Source: Gemmatimonadota bacterium
Lineage (GTDB): Bacteria; Latescibacterota; UBA2968; UBA8231
Length of the DNA stretch: 9,991 nt
NCBI GenBank assembly: GCA_002712305.1
Contig: PATE01000009.1
Location: 2,700-12,690, forward strand
Direction: 5' to 3'
In this document: positions 1 to 5,196 of the stretch, piece after piece
Layout of the letters: each line of letters starts with the position of its first letter
Numbering within the stretch: position 1 is the stretch's first letter
Notes under the pieces: generated by a model
Seen by the model: only the letters and a program-made list of their open reading frames with translations
Databases searched by the model: none
Told to the model about the DNA's origin: nothing
Made by a program: the position numbers and the translations under genes

Positions 1-1
1 T

Positions 2-1189
2 ACTGGCTCAACGAACGTAACGACGAGCAGGAACAAGTTGTGGAACGACGGCGGCACCATCATGTGGGGTGCCACCGACCTCACGGCGGGCGGTAGTGGT
101 TCTACAAACTTCTTGCCGACCAGCCAGTCGGGCACCAACCTCGCTTCGGTTTCGGTCAGCGGCGATGACGTAACGGTCTCTGCTGTCAAGACGATCACGA
201 CACGCACTGACACTGGTCGTGACGGATTGGTTATCGAAACCGCCTCGAATGCGTCCACTGGGGTTCACCTAGAACTAAACGACCTCTCCAACGTAGACGT
301 AACGAGCGGAACAGCGCAATACGTCCCTTGGTCTACGGAGGCATTCGGGTTCAATCTTCAATACAGGACCGACATTGAACAGTTGGGTGTGTTCATCGCT
401 GGCTTGGGTGATGTCCAAGAGGCTTGCGACAACCGGCAACTTCTTCTCGCTAGTGGCTCCCAAGCCGCTCCCGCGTACTCGTTCGATGGTGATTCACACT
501 CCGGTATATGGAGGTCGGCTGATAACGAAATCTCGTTCGGTTTCTCCAACAGCCTGCGCGCAACAATGAACCTAGACGGTCTGTCGATGGTCGGTGGTAG
601 CGCAACCAAACCCGGTTACAACTTTCTAAGTGACACGAATACGGGGATGTGGAGGACGAGTAGTTACCTCTACGGGGGCCACGACGAAAACTGGGGGTGG
701 GCAGTCGGGGGGACCCCATCGGCGCCCAGCCTGTACGTCCACCCCAGTACCCCGTCGTGGACGTACTACCTGACAATGACCTCCACTTGGCAAGTGTCTT
801 ATACGTCGTCTGCTGCGCGGTACAAGGAGCGGATAGAGACAGTTGATGCGTCTGATGCGTTGACTCGTATCAAAGCGTTGCGACCAGTGGAGTTCTATTA
901 CAACCCCGACGTTGTTGATTCCAACGAGATGACATCCTATGAGAAATGGCGAGGTTTCGTTTCTGACGAAATGGCAGAGGTCGACCATTGGTATGCGTCT
1001 TATGGTTGGTACAAGTCCAATGACCCCACAAGCGAGGATTACACCAAGTCGTGGATGGGAGGTCCCGAGGACACCCCACCCGATCTGTCTGAGGCCAAAC
1101 CAGCCAACTGGCGGTACGACGCTGTTATAGCGGACTTGGTGTCGGTCGTGCAGACGCTAGAAGCCCGCATAGCGGTGCTGGAGGGGTGA
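2..1189 (+). CDS. Tail fibre/tail spike C-terminal part with peptidase S74 intramolecular chaperone (5'-partial)
   Basis: Virion receptor-binding fibre or spike, lacking its 5' end: the frame is open back to base 2 with no stop, and the first in-window start-like codon (TTG at 38) has no ribosome site, so it is probably internal. The body is rich in G/S/T/N. Two fibre-type repeats of the form P-x-Y-x-F...D...G-x-W-R start near bases 470 and 611. From about base 780 the protein becomes an S74 (endosialidase-type) chaperone: S-A-A-R-Y-K-E-R-I places the cleavage serine (codon 809-811) five residues before the lysine (824-826), followed by A-L-R-P-V-E-F and a terminal coiled coil (V-V-Q-T-L-E-A-R-I-A-V-L-E). 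In this family the chaperone helps trimer folding and then cuts itself off just before the serine, which would release about 126 residues. Odd: Ala follows the serine where Asp is usual. It ends the structural gene block. Confidence 0.88.
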   Translation, partial: TGSTNVTTSRNKLWNDGGTIMWGATDLTAGGSGSTNFLPTSQSGTNLASVSVSGDDVTVSAVKTITTRTDTGRDGLVIETASNASTGVHLELNDLSNVDVTSGTAQYVPWSTEAFGFNLQYRTDIEQLGVFIAGLGDVQEACDNRQLLLASGSQAAPAYSFDGDSHSGIWRSADNEISFGFSNSLRATMNLDGLSMVGGSATKPGYNFLSDTNTGMWRTSSYLYGGHDENWGWAVGGTPSAPSLYVHPSTPSWTYYLTMTSTWQVSYTSSAARYKERIETVDASDALTRIKALRPVEFYYNPDVVDSNEMTSYEKWRGFVSDEMAEVDHWYASYGWYKSNDPTSEDYTKSWMGGPEDTPPDLSEAKPANWRYDAVIADLVSVVQTLEARIAVLEG

Positions 1190-1191
1190 GG

Positions 1192-1197
1192 TAAGAT
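1192..1197 (+). promoter_or_regulatory. -10-like box TAAGAT 6 nt before the ATG at 1204
   Basis: TAAGAT fits the TANNNT -10 consensus and ends exactly 6 nt before ATG 1204, so transcription could begin at the A of the start codon (leaderless mRNA). No convincing -35 is visible at 17 nt spacing. A G-rich run at 1181-1191 looks like a Shine-Dalgarno sequence but is too far from the ATG to be a normal one. Confidence 0.4.
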
Positions 1198-1203
1198 TCA
1201 CAC

Positions 1204-1395
1204 ATGGCCGATTTAGCAGCAACCATGCCTGATGCCCAACTGGAAGCGCTTGATGCCTTTCTGGGTGGCTCGAACGAGACTGCCGAGGACAGGGTCGCAG
1301 CGATCAACGTCTGGCTCCAGAAGATGGTCGACGAGAAGTTGTGGAACATGGCCCGCACGAACGCGATGAACGCCATCTCCGATCCGACTGTCTAG
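1204..1395 (+). CDS. Small hypothetical protein (63 aa)
   Basis: I do not recognise this gene. It encodes a 63-residue, mostly helical, acidic protein beginning M-A-D-L-A-A-T-M-P-D with no signal peptide, membrane segment or cysteines. The pattern D-A-Q-L-E-A-L-D-A-F-L and W-L-Q-K-M-V-D-E-K-L-W looks amphipathic. It starts 14 nt after the tail-fibre stop, and a TAAGAT box 6 nt upstream of the ATG suggests its own, possibly leaderless, transcript. Its TAG stop forms the first three bases of the -10-like box of the next gene. Position between the tail fibre and the replication block is common for lysis or accessory genes, but nothing in the protein supports a lysis role. Confidence 0.6.
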   Translation: MADLAATMPDAQLEALDAFLGGSNETAEDRVAAINVWLQKMVDEKLWNMARTNAMNAISDPTV

Positions 1396-1398
1396 ACT
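1393..1398 (+). promoter_or_regulatory. -10-like box TAGACT 6 nt before the ATG at 1405
   Basis: TAGACT (TANNNT) overlaps the stop codon of the preceding gene and ends 6 nt before ATG 1405, the same geometry as at 1192 and 5185. It is compatible with a leaderless transcript. No Shine-Dalgarno sequence is seen before this ATG. Confidence 0.35.
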
Positions 1399-1404
1399 GC
1401 CCGC

Positions 1405-1548
1405 ATGACAGATCCAGAAATCGACATTCAGATAGTTATCGGTTCGCTAACCAACAAGATCGCGCAGATGACTGCCGAGATGGCCGTCAAGGACGCCCTG
1501 ATCGAAGCACTGCGGGCTGAGAGCGACAGCGCTGCCGCTGAAGAATGA
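1405..1548 (+). CDS. Small coiled-coil hypothetical protein (47 aa)
   Basis: A 47-codon ORF from ATG 1405 to TGA 1546-1548, short but well placed: it fills the gap between two neighbouring genes and ends 3 nt before the next ATG. The sequence runs M-T-D-P-E-I-D-I-Q-I-V-I-G-S-L and then has hydrophobic residues at heptad-like spacing (I-A-Q-M-T-A-E-M-A-V-K-D-A-L-I-E-A-L), so it is probably a helical, oligomerising protein with an acidic tail (A-A-A-E-E). There is no membrane segment or signal peptide. I do not recognise it. Small coiled-coil proteins occur in the same place in other phages, without known function. Confidence 0.55.
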   Translation: MTDPEIDIQIVIGSLTNKIAQMTAEMAVKDALIEALRAESDSAAAEE

Positions 1549-1551
1549 GAC

Positions 1552-1800
1552 ATGCCGTCCCGGTCGTTCCGCTACCGCCTCGCGTGCGCTGTTCCGGCGT
1601 ATGACATGGCGGAGGCGCTCGCTCAGGGCGTCCGGCTGTTCGACAACGAGGCGTTTGTCCACATAAAGGAATCGCAGGAAGACGACTTCTGGGAGATCGT
1701 CTGCCTGTTTAGCCTCCAGAAGGGCACCCCTGAGCAGTTCGCTGTGATGACGGTCCTGTTCAACAACGCTGTTGAGGAGGTCGGGGGGCGCGAGTTGTAG
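1552..1800 (+). CDS. Hypothetical protein (82 aa)
   Basis: Unrecognised 82-residue protein starting 3 nt after the previous stop, hence probably translated from the same message. The N-terminus is basic (M-P-S-R-S-F-R-Y-R-L), followed by alternating amphipathic stretches (A-E-A-L-A-Q-G-V-R-L-F, D-F-W-E-I-V-C-L-F) typical of a small folded alpha/beta protein. F-V-H-I-K and A-V-M-T-V-L-F could be strand or core segments. Two cysteines (A-C-A, V-C-L) do not form a zinc motif. No Shine-Dalgarno core precedes the ATG. It is the last gene before the promoter region at 1795-1860 and so may end the late/structural transcript. Confidence 0.65.
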   Translation: MPSRSFRYRLACAVPAYDMAEALAQGVRLFDNEAFVHIKESQEDDFWEIVCLFSLQKGTPEQFAVMTVLFNNAVEEVGGREL

Positions 1801-1823
1801 TTGACACGATCCTCGTGTATAGT
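1795..1823 (+). promoter_or_regulatory. Candidate promoter TTGTAG-N17-TATAGT
   Basis: TATAGT (1818-1823) is a good -10 with TTGTAG (1795-1800) 17 nt upstream. A closer match to the -35 consensus, TTGACA (1801-1806), is only 11 nt away and is probably not the partner. It lies in the longest non-coding gap of the left half, ahead of the replication operon, and would give a leader of about 55 nt before ATG 1885. Confidence 0.5.
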
Positions 1824-1828
1824 CTCTC

Positions 1829-1858
1829 TTGACGCCGACCGCGGTGTCGCCGTGTAAT
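1829..1858 (+). promoter_or_regulatory. Second candidate promoter TTGACG-N18-TGTAAT with ACCGCGGT palindrome
   Basis: TTGACG (1829-1834) and TGTAAT (1853-1858) are 18 nt apart. The spacer contains the perfect 8-bp palindrome ACCGCGGT (1838-1845), a possible operator. CGTGTA occurs at both candidate -10 regions (1814-1819 and 1851-1856), so this may be a duplicated promoter. Confidence 0.35.
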
Positions 1859-1869
1859 GACCTAAATAC

Positions 1870-1875
1870 AGGAGG
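1870..1875 (+). promoter_or_regulatory. Strong Shine-Dalgarno site AGGAGG
   Basis: A full AGGAGG lies 9 nt before ATG 1885. It is the best ribosome site in the window and fixes the start of the first replication/recombination gene, suggesting high expression. Confidence 0.8.
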
Positions 1876-1884
1876 CCGAAAGAC

Positions 1885-2607
1885 ATGGCTCAAATAGCCG
1901 AAGACTACGTATCCCCATCTGTGCGCTGGGGAATCCTCAAGCAGGACTACCCCGACGCTGTCGTGGAGTTCACGCAGCGCCTTGGTACCGAGATCGGGAT
2001 CCCTGAAAACTTCGGGGGCAAGGACCAGTACTGCGTCGCCCAAATCACACTCCGCCCCAACGACCCCGATGTGGTCATGGGGTACAAGCCGATTTCCGAC
2101 GCCCGCTCCGGTAAAGGTGACCACGCTTCTGATGCGTGGAACGTCCTCTGCACCAAGGCGATGGGTCGTGCCCTCAAGCGTGCCGGTTACGCCGACACAG
2201 CAGGAGAGATGCGCGTCCTTGTCCAGTACAAGCAGCGCCTCGCCGAGCAGGACGCCACCCGTGGCGGTGTCGAAGCACCGATGCCTGTGATCACTGCTGC
2301 CCCTGTCCACAACAGCCCGCTGGTAACCGAGGTTGAGGACGAAGAGTTCGACGCCGTTATCGCCGAGGTAGAGGTCGCTGACGTTTGGGACTCCGACGAG
2401 GAACGCGACGAAGCACACGTCGCCCTCAAGGCCACCGTTGTGGCACTACCAGCAGAGTACGCAGACAAGGCCCGTGATTCACACGAGAAGTTGAACGGTC
2501 GGCAGTGGCCGATGACGAGCGTCGCTCAGTTCAACACCCTCAAGAACTTCGTAGCCTCGCTCCACCTTGAGTGGGAGGCCGCTGGTTACGAGGACGAAGC
2601 ATCGTGA
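1885..2607 (+). CDS. Putative single-strand annealing/Rad52-ERF-like recombination protein
   Basis: A 240-residue protein. The N-terminal ~115 residues look like the ERF/Rad52-like single-strand annealing group found in phage recombination modules: opening R-W-G-I-L-K-Q-D-Y-P-D, then a strand segment Y-C-V-A-Q-I-T-L-R and, after S-D-A-W-N-V, the helix T-K-A-M-G-R-A-L-K-R-A-G-Y (residues about 92-105), matching the T-K-A-x-G-R-A-L-x-x-x-G-Y signature. Such proteins coat single-stranded DNA and anneal complementary strands during recombination-dependent replication. The middle (about 145-180) is a very acidic linker, followed by a small helical domain (R-Q-W-P-M-T-S-V-A-Q-F) and an acidic tail (E-D-E-A-S), as in single-strand DNA-binding proteins that recruit partners. 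Its stop overlaps the next ATG. The family call rests on a short signature, so a different ssDNA-binding protein remains possible. Confidence 0.5.
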   Translation: MAQIAEDYVSPSVRWGILKQDYPDAVVEFTQRLGTEIGIPENFGGKDQYCVAQITLRPNDPDVVMGYKPISDARSGKGDHASDAWNVLCTKAMGRALKRAGYADTAGEMRVLVQYKQRLAEQDATRGGVEAPMPVITAAPVHNSPLVTEVEDEEFDAVIAEVEVADVWDSDEERDEAHVALKATVVALPAEYADKARDSHEKLNGRQWPMTSVAQFNTLKNFVASLHLEWEAAGYEDEAS

Positions 2608-2963
2608 TGCTCGCTTCTCCGTTTGAGGTCGGCGTTGTTGGAGTCACGTTCAGGGGGTCTGCATACCCTCAGAACGTCTTCGAGATTGCTTCCCACATCG
2701 GCGTAGCGGAGCGCCCGTTGAAAGCCGACCTTGTCAGAGAACCCGGCAACCCGGTAGACAGCAAGGCCCTAAAGGTCGTGTACAAAGGCGCCCACATTGG
2801 GTACCTGCCGAAAGCAATAGCGTCGCAACTTTCCGATGAAATCGACGCTGGGACGACATGGTTTGCGATCATTGACCGCATTATCGTGTCGCCCGAAAAC
2901 CCCGAACAACCCGGTATCAGATTGAGAGTGTTCCGCCGTGAACTTGAACGACAAACTGCTTGA
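2607..2963 (+). CDS. Stand-alone HIRAN-domain protein
   Basis: A 118-residue protein that is almost entirely a HIRAN domain: opening strand V-G-V-V-G-V-T-F (about residues 8-15), then L-V-R-E-P-G-N-P-V-D (42-51) and H-I-G-Y-L-P (63-68), followed by a helix and a closing strand. The R-E-P-x-N-x-x-D and I-G-Y-L-P motifs are the family's hallmarks. HIRAN binds 3' single-stranded DNA ends and is known best as the N-terminal domain of the fork-reversal enzyme HLTF; in bacteria and phages it also occurs alone. I start at ATG 2607 (overlap with the upstream stop) rather than 2571, since the extra 12 residues lie inside the previous gene and precede the domain. Its end overlaps the next GTG start by 26 nt. 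A role in recognising DNA ends or stalled forks for neighbouring proteins is inference. Confidence 0.82.
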   Translation: MLASPFEVGVVGVTFRGSAYPQNVFEIASHIGVAERPLKADLVREPGNPVDSKALKVVYKGAHIGYLPKAIASQLSDEIDAGTTWFAIIDRIIVSPENPEQPGIRLRVFRRELERQTA

Positions 2964-3507
2964 AATAGAAGAGGCAGGCAACGAACTTCGCCGCCTCATG
3001 GGCGAAGCGATCCGCTCTGCTCAGGAAGAAGCCGAAGGCGGTGACCTTGAAGGTACCGCTGGGCCTCTGGTCGACCTGCTGGAGATCATCAAGGGCATCA
3101 AAGCCAATGTCCGCGACGCCGACAACGAGGCGAACCCCACACTGGTGACGATCATGGACAACATGGGCACCAAGAAGTTCGAGCGGGGCGCCCTCAATGT
3201 TGAGCGGAAGATCTCGTCGTATCGGACGAACTGGCAGAACGACGTCCTCATCCGGTCGGTGATCAACACGGCCTTGGATGAGATTGACCCGCGTAGTTAC
3301 GTCGATCAGGAGTCCGGTGAGTTCATCAACGAGCGTGAGATCGTCGCTCCGTGGATGGACGCTATCGTGGACCGCTTGTTGGCTTGTGCCGCATTCCGCG
3401 ACTGGCGGGTGACTGCGCTGCGGGCCCACATCCCCGGTTTAGACCCTGACAACTTCTGTGATGTGAAGCGCACCGTGAAGGCGGTCGTTTCCGCGAAAGG
3501 CAAGTAA
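2938..3507 (+). CDS. Conserved phage hypothetical protein of the recombination module (189 aa)
   Basis: Starts with GTG at 2938, overlapping the HIRAN gene by 26 nt, and ends in a TAATG overlap with the initiator gene, so it is firmly in the operon. The N-terminal third is an acidic helical region with heptad-like spacing (L-L-E-I-E-E-A-G-N-E-L-R-R-L). The middle has V-E-R-K-I-S-S-Y-R-T-N-W and V-L-I-R-S-V. The C-terminal part ends W-R-V-T-A-L-R-A-H-I-P-G-L-D-P-D-N-F-C. From memory, the combination of a VE+R...W segment, an acidic linker with E-S-G-E, and a final W-R-x-x-x-L-R...L-D-x-D-x-x-C block recurs in uncharacterised actinobacteriophage proteins beside recombination genes. I know no function. 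A DNA-processing partner role is suggested only by position. Confidence 0.75.
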   Translation: MNLNDKLLEIEEAGNELRRLMGEAIRSAQEEAEGGDLEGTAGPLVDLLEIIKGIKANVRDADNEANPTLVTIMDNMGTKKFERGALNVERKISSYRTNWQNDVLIRSVINTALDEIDPRSYVDQESGEFINEREIVAPWMDAIVDRLLACAAFRDWRVTALRAHIPGLDPDNFCDVKRTVKAVVSAKGK

Positions 3508-4313
3508 TGGCGATTGAGTGCATGGTGTGGGCGTTGGAACAGGACGGCCTCAAGACCAACGAGAAGTTCGTTCTGCTTGGGATAGCCAACCATTCCAGAC
3601 CCGACGGCCAGAACGCGTTCCCATCTCTGGAGACGATAGCCCGGTACACGGCTCTGTCGGTTTCCACGGTCCAGCGGGCTATCAACGCCCTGTGTGAGAA
3701 GGGCCTGATGACGAAGGACCCCGGTGGAGGACGCAAGTCGAACACTTATACGTTGATCATGCACAGAGCAGAAGTCATACAACTAGAGATCATTGAGGGT
3801 GGTCACGGTGACCATGCTAAGAACGACCCTGTAGACCCTGAGGGTAGTCACAGTGACCATGCACCCCGGTCATCTGTGACCACGCAGCCTAGTCAAGCCT
3901 TGACCAAGCAGCCTAGTCAGGCTTTGACCAAGGAACCGTCATATATCCGTCCTACAACCGCTCTAGAACCTTCGCGCGAAAAAAAGCGTGACACGGTGTG
4001 GGACGCGATCATGGAAGCGTGCGGTGTCAACACCGCGACGCTCAACTCCAACGAGCGTGGCCGCTACAACAAGGCCGTGAAGTTGCTCAAGGAGTCCAAC
4101 GCTACGGCGCATGAGATTCACACGCGGGTGGCCGTGTACCGCCGCAAGTTCAAGGGCGCCTCGGTCACCCCGGTGGCTATCGCCAACCACTGGTCTGAGT
4201 TGGACCCGGCGACCGTCCCGGTGGAGGATGTGCTTGCGGCCCCCAAGGGGTGGACCGCCATCAAGGAAGTGCGTGAAGAGCGGAACAAGGAGAACAGCAG
4301 TCCATGGGAATAA
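3507..4313 (+). CDS. Replication initiator/replisome organiser with N-terminal winged helix-turn-helix (lambda O-like layout)
   Basis: A 268-residue protein. Residues about 17-85 form a helix-turn-helix of the HTH_36 type seen in phage replisome organisers: T-N-E-K-F-V-L-L-G-I-A, then F-P-S-L-E-T-I-A-R-Y and the recognition-helix region S-V-S-T-V-Q-R-A-I-N-A-L, then G-L-M-T-K with a basic wing G-G-G-R-K-S-N-T-Y. Residues about 90-155 are a low-complexity linker with repeated G-x-H-x-D-H-A and Q-P-S-Q-A-L-T-K units. The C-terminal domain (about 160-255) has N-E-R-G-R-Y-N-K-A and V-T-P-V-A-I-A-N-H-W, resembling C-terminal domains of DnaD/initiator-like phage proteins that contact the helicase machinery. 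The linker DNA carries a phased inverted-repeat array (3802-3928), the lambda O/ori arrangement. TAATG links it to the gene before; a small ORF starts inside its 3' end. An ordinary phage repressor is less likely given the domain order and neighbours. Confidence 0.75.
   Translation: MAIECMVWALEQDGLKTNEKFVLLGIANHSRPDGQNAFPSLETIARYTALSVSTVQRAINALCEKGLMTKDPGGGRKSNTYTLIMHRAEVIQLEIIEGGHGDHAKNDPVDPEGSHSDHAPRSSVTTQPSQALTKQPSQALTKEPSYIRPTTALEPSREKKRDTVWDAIMEACGVNTATLNSNERGRYNKAVKLLKESNATAHEIHTRVAVYRRKFKGASVTPVAIANHWSELDPATVPVEDVLAAPKGWTAIKEVREERNKENSSPWE
3795..3862 (+). repeat. Two 23-nt direct repeats 45 nt apart, each with a GTCAC/GTGAC palindrome
   Basis: Copies at 3795-3817 and 3840-3862 match at 21 of 23 bases. 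Each contains an inverted repeat: GTCACGGTGAC (3802-3812) and GTCACAGTGAC (3847-3857). They encode the G-x-H-x-D-H-A units of the initiator linker. Both mismatches fall at equivalent positions flanking or centring the palindrome. Confidence 0.9.
3802..3985 (+). other. Candidate replication origin inside the initiator gene
   Basis: Five GTCA-N(3-5)-TGAC inverted repeats lie at 3802-3812, 3847-3857, 3869-3880, 3892-3904 and 3916-3928. Their centres are 45, 22.5, 23.5 and 24 nt apart, about two (or four) helical turns, so all face one side of the DNA; one degenerate position near 3830 would complete the row. Short A/T-rich tracts follow: ATATAT at 3940-3945 region and an A7 run at 3979-3985. Iterons in the middle of the initiator gene next to an A/T-rich zone is the arrangement of the lambda origin within gene O. 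The array itself is directly visible; the origin function is inferred. Confidence 0.6.
3885..3932 (+). repeat. Two 24-nt tandem repeats encoding QPSQALTK twice
   Basis: Copies at 3885-3908 and 3909-3932 match at 22 of 24 bases, and both differences are synonymous (CAA/CAG, GCC/GCT). Each carries a GTCA-N5-TGAC inverted repeat (3892-3904 and 3916-3928). Confidence 0.9.
3980..3986 (+). other. Possible -1 ribosomal frameshift site A_AAA_AAG
   Basis: In the initiator reading frame the codons AAA AAG are preceded by A, giving the heptamer A_AAA_AAG, the slippery site used by E. coli dnaX. A -1 slip would read GCG then TGA (3989-3991), ending the protein at about residue 161, just after the DNA-binding domain and linker. 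A possible stem 3994-3999/4030-4035 starts 7 nt downstream; a competing local hairpin (4021-4036) is as good. No internal Shine-Dalgarno stimulator is seen. Confidence 0.3.
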
Positions 4314-4420
4314 ACAAGCAGGACGACGACACGTTCACACTCGGGGAACTTCGCAAGATCCGCGGGCTGGATTTGAAGCCGGTGAAGAAGCCCCCCAAGA
4401 AGAAAGCCAAGAAGACATGA
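4304..4420 (+). CDS. Small lysine-rich hypothetical protein (38 aa)
   Basis: A 38-codon ORF, ATG 4304 to TGA 4418-4420. Support is positional: AAGGAG (4287-4292) lies 11 nt before the ATG, the ORF starts 10 nt before the end of the initiator gene, spans the gap exactly, and its stop overlaps the next ATG (ATGA at 4417-4420), the linkage style of the whole operon. The N-terminal half is mixed and acidic (K-Q-D-D-D-T-F-T-L-G-E-L-R-K-I-R-G-L-D-L); the C-terminal half is a K/P tail (K-K-P-P-K-K-K-A-K-K-T), as in nucleic-acid-binding tails. The T-L-G-E-L-R-K-I-R-G-L segment could be a single helix. I do not recognise it. It might be a small DNA-binding accessory factor, or mainly serve to couple translation. 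Confidence 0.6.
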   Translation: MGINKQDDDTFTLGELRKIRGLDLKPVKKPPKKKAKKT

Positions 4421-4821
4421 GCGGTCTAGACACGGCAGCGATGAAGCAACGCTTCCAGCAGCGCGCCGATGCGGTACGAAACCGAAACATGCCTCCGATC
4501 GCTGGCGCTGAACGCAAAGCGTTTGTTGAGCAGGCCGAACTTGACTATCAGGATTTTCTGCTTCTCGCTGACGCTGAAATCAGTTTGGACGGGGGCATCC
4601 TGACGGTCGATCTCCGGCCAGCGATCTGTGACGCCGCTATCCGAGGCGAGGGGCATTTGGAAACGGAAACCAAAGCAGCGATGGACAACATCGCCAAGGC
4701 GCTCCCGACCGACGGAAACAAGATCACCACCAAGATGCTTGACTCCAAAGCCGACCTCAAAGCCCTCATCGACGGTGCCGAGATGTTCAGGGTGGTCGAC
4801 ACCATTGAGCCAATCCAATGA
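4417..4821 (+). CDS. Conserved phage hypothetical protein (134 aa)
   Basis: Start chosen at ATG 4417 (ATGA overlap with the 38-aa ORF); the frame is open further upstream but only as out-of-frame reading of the initiator gene. The protein begins M-S-G-L-D-T-A-A-M-K-Q-R-F-Q-Q-R-A-D-A-V-R, a basic helix, followed by M-P-P-I-A-G-A-E-R-K-A-F, then E-L-D-Y-Q-D-F-L-L-L-A-D-A-E and the strand pair G-G-I-L-T-V-D-L-R-P. From memory, the succession R-x-x-x-V-R-x-R...P-P-I-x-G...R..F...A..D..D-F..L.D-A-E...L-R resembles an uncharacterised family in actinobacteriophages. No catalytic motif is evident. Its stop overlaps the loader start (ATGA at 4818). Position between initiator and loader suggests a replication accessory role, but this is inference. 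Confidence 0.75.
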   Translation: MSGLDTAAMKQRFQQRADAVRNRNMPPIAGAERKAFVEQAELDYQDFLLLADAEISLDGGILTVDLRPAICDAAIRGEGHLETETKAAMDNIAKALPTDGNKITTKMLDSKADLKALIDGAEMFRVVDTIEPIQ

Positions 4822-5129
4822 CCGACGACCACGCTGACTACGTCCTAGCCAAGTTGAGCGTCGTGTTCCCCAACAAGACCCTCACAGTGGAAGAGGTCAA
4901 GTTCTGGATTGAGAAACTGGCCCCCTACGACTTTGACGACGGCATGGAAGCCGTTGGGATGGTCGCTGATTCTTCCAAGTTCTGGCCGTCATGGTCTGAG
5001 TTTCGTGACTGCCTGCACGCCATCCGCCGACGCCACGACACGAAGGGCCTGCCTGCCCCGACAACCGAACCTGTCAGCAAGGAAGAGGCGAAGCGCTACC
5101 TGAGCGAGATACGGGCGAGCCTGCGATGA
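4818..5129 (+). CDS. Putative helicase loader (G39P/lambda P-like small protein)
   Basis: A 103-residue helical protein. Residues about 20-66 have T-V-E-E-V-K-F-W-I-E-K-L-A-P-Y-D-F-D-D-G-M-E-A-V and then F-W-P-S-W-S-E-F-R-D, the pattern of the N-terminal domain of small phage helicase loaders/inhibitors such as SPP1 G39P: a W-x-x-x-L segment, an aromatic/acidic turn, and a (F/W)-x-P-S-x-x-E-(I/F) motif. Such loaders bring the host or phage DnaB-type helicase to an initiator-marked origin. The rest is a basic, probably flexible tail (A-I-R-R-R-H-D-T-K-G, K-R-Y-L-S-E-I-R). No Walker motif, so it is not a DnaC/DnaI ATPase. ATGA overlap upstream. Location just after the initiator supports the call; no replicative helicase is in this window, so the partner is elsewhere in the genome or the host's. 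Confidence 0.5.
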   Translation: MTDDHADYVLAKLSVVFPNKTLTVEEVKFWIEKLAPYDFDDGMEAVGMVADSSKFWPSWSEFRDCLHAIRRRHDTKGLPAPTTEPVSKEEAKRYLSEIRASLR

Positions 5130-5157
5130 ACAACCTTGAAAAGCGGCAGAGGTGCTT

Positions 5158-5184
5158 TCCTCCGCTTACCGGATCGGCGGAGGA
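5158..5184 (+). promoter_or_regulatory. Hairpin covering the ribosome site of the resolvase gene
   Basis: TCCTCCGC (5158-5165) pairs perfectly with GCGGAGGA (5177-5184) across an 11-nt loop. The right arm contains GGAGGA, the only Shine-Dalgarno candidate for ATG 5197 (12 nt away), so folding would hide it. This fills most of the 67-nt gap, the only sizeable gap between 1885 and 5986. Confidence 0.45.
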
Positions 5185-5190
5185 TAGGCT
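5185..5190 (+). promoter_or_regulatory. -10-like box TAGGCT 6 nt before the ATG at 5197
   Basis: TAGGCT (TANNNT) ends exactly 6 nt before ATG 5197, as at 1192 and 1393; it also contains the in-frame TAG that bars an upstream start. A leaderless resolvase transcript would avoid the hairpin at 5158-5184. No clear -35 is visible. Confidence 0.35.
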
Positions 5191-5196
5191 CCCTGT

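Noticed and set aside
844-860. Short TGATGCGTC-type repeat in the tail-fibre gene
   Set aside because: Two copies of about 8 nt encoding D-A-S-D-A; too short to be meaningful.
38-1189. TTG at 38 as the true start of the tail-fibre gene
   Set aside because: The frame is open to base 2, the upstream residues have the same fibre composition, and there is no Shine-Dalgarno site, so the gene is cut by the window edge.
1447-2418. 323-codon open frame on the minus strand
   Set aside because: It lies antisense to the 1552 and 1885 genes, starts inside a gene, has no recognisable domain or ribosome site, and reflects the codon bias of the + strand genes.
3795-3932. CRISPR-like array
   Set aside because: Repeats are short palindromes of differing core within an intact reading frame, with no uniform spacers and no cas genes.
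4111-4416. N-terminal extension of the 4417 gene
   Set aside because: The extra 102 codons are R/P/S-rich out-of-frame reading of the initiator gene; ATG 4417 in the ATGA overlap fits the operon.
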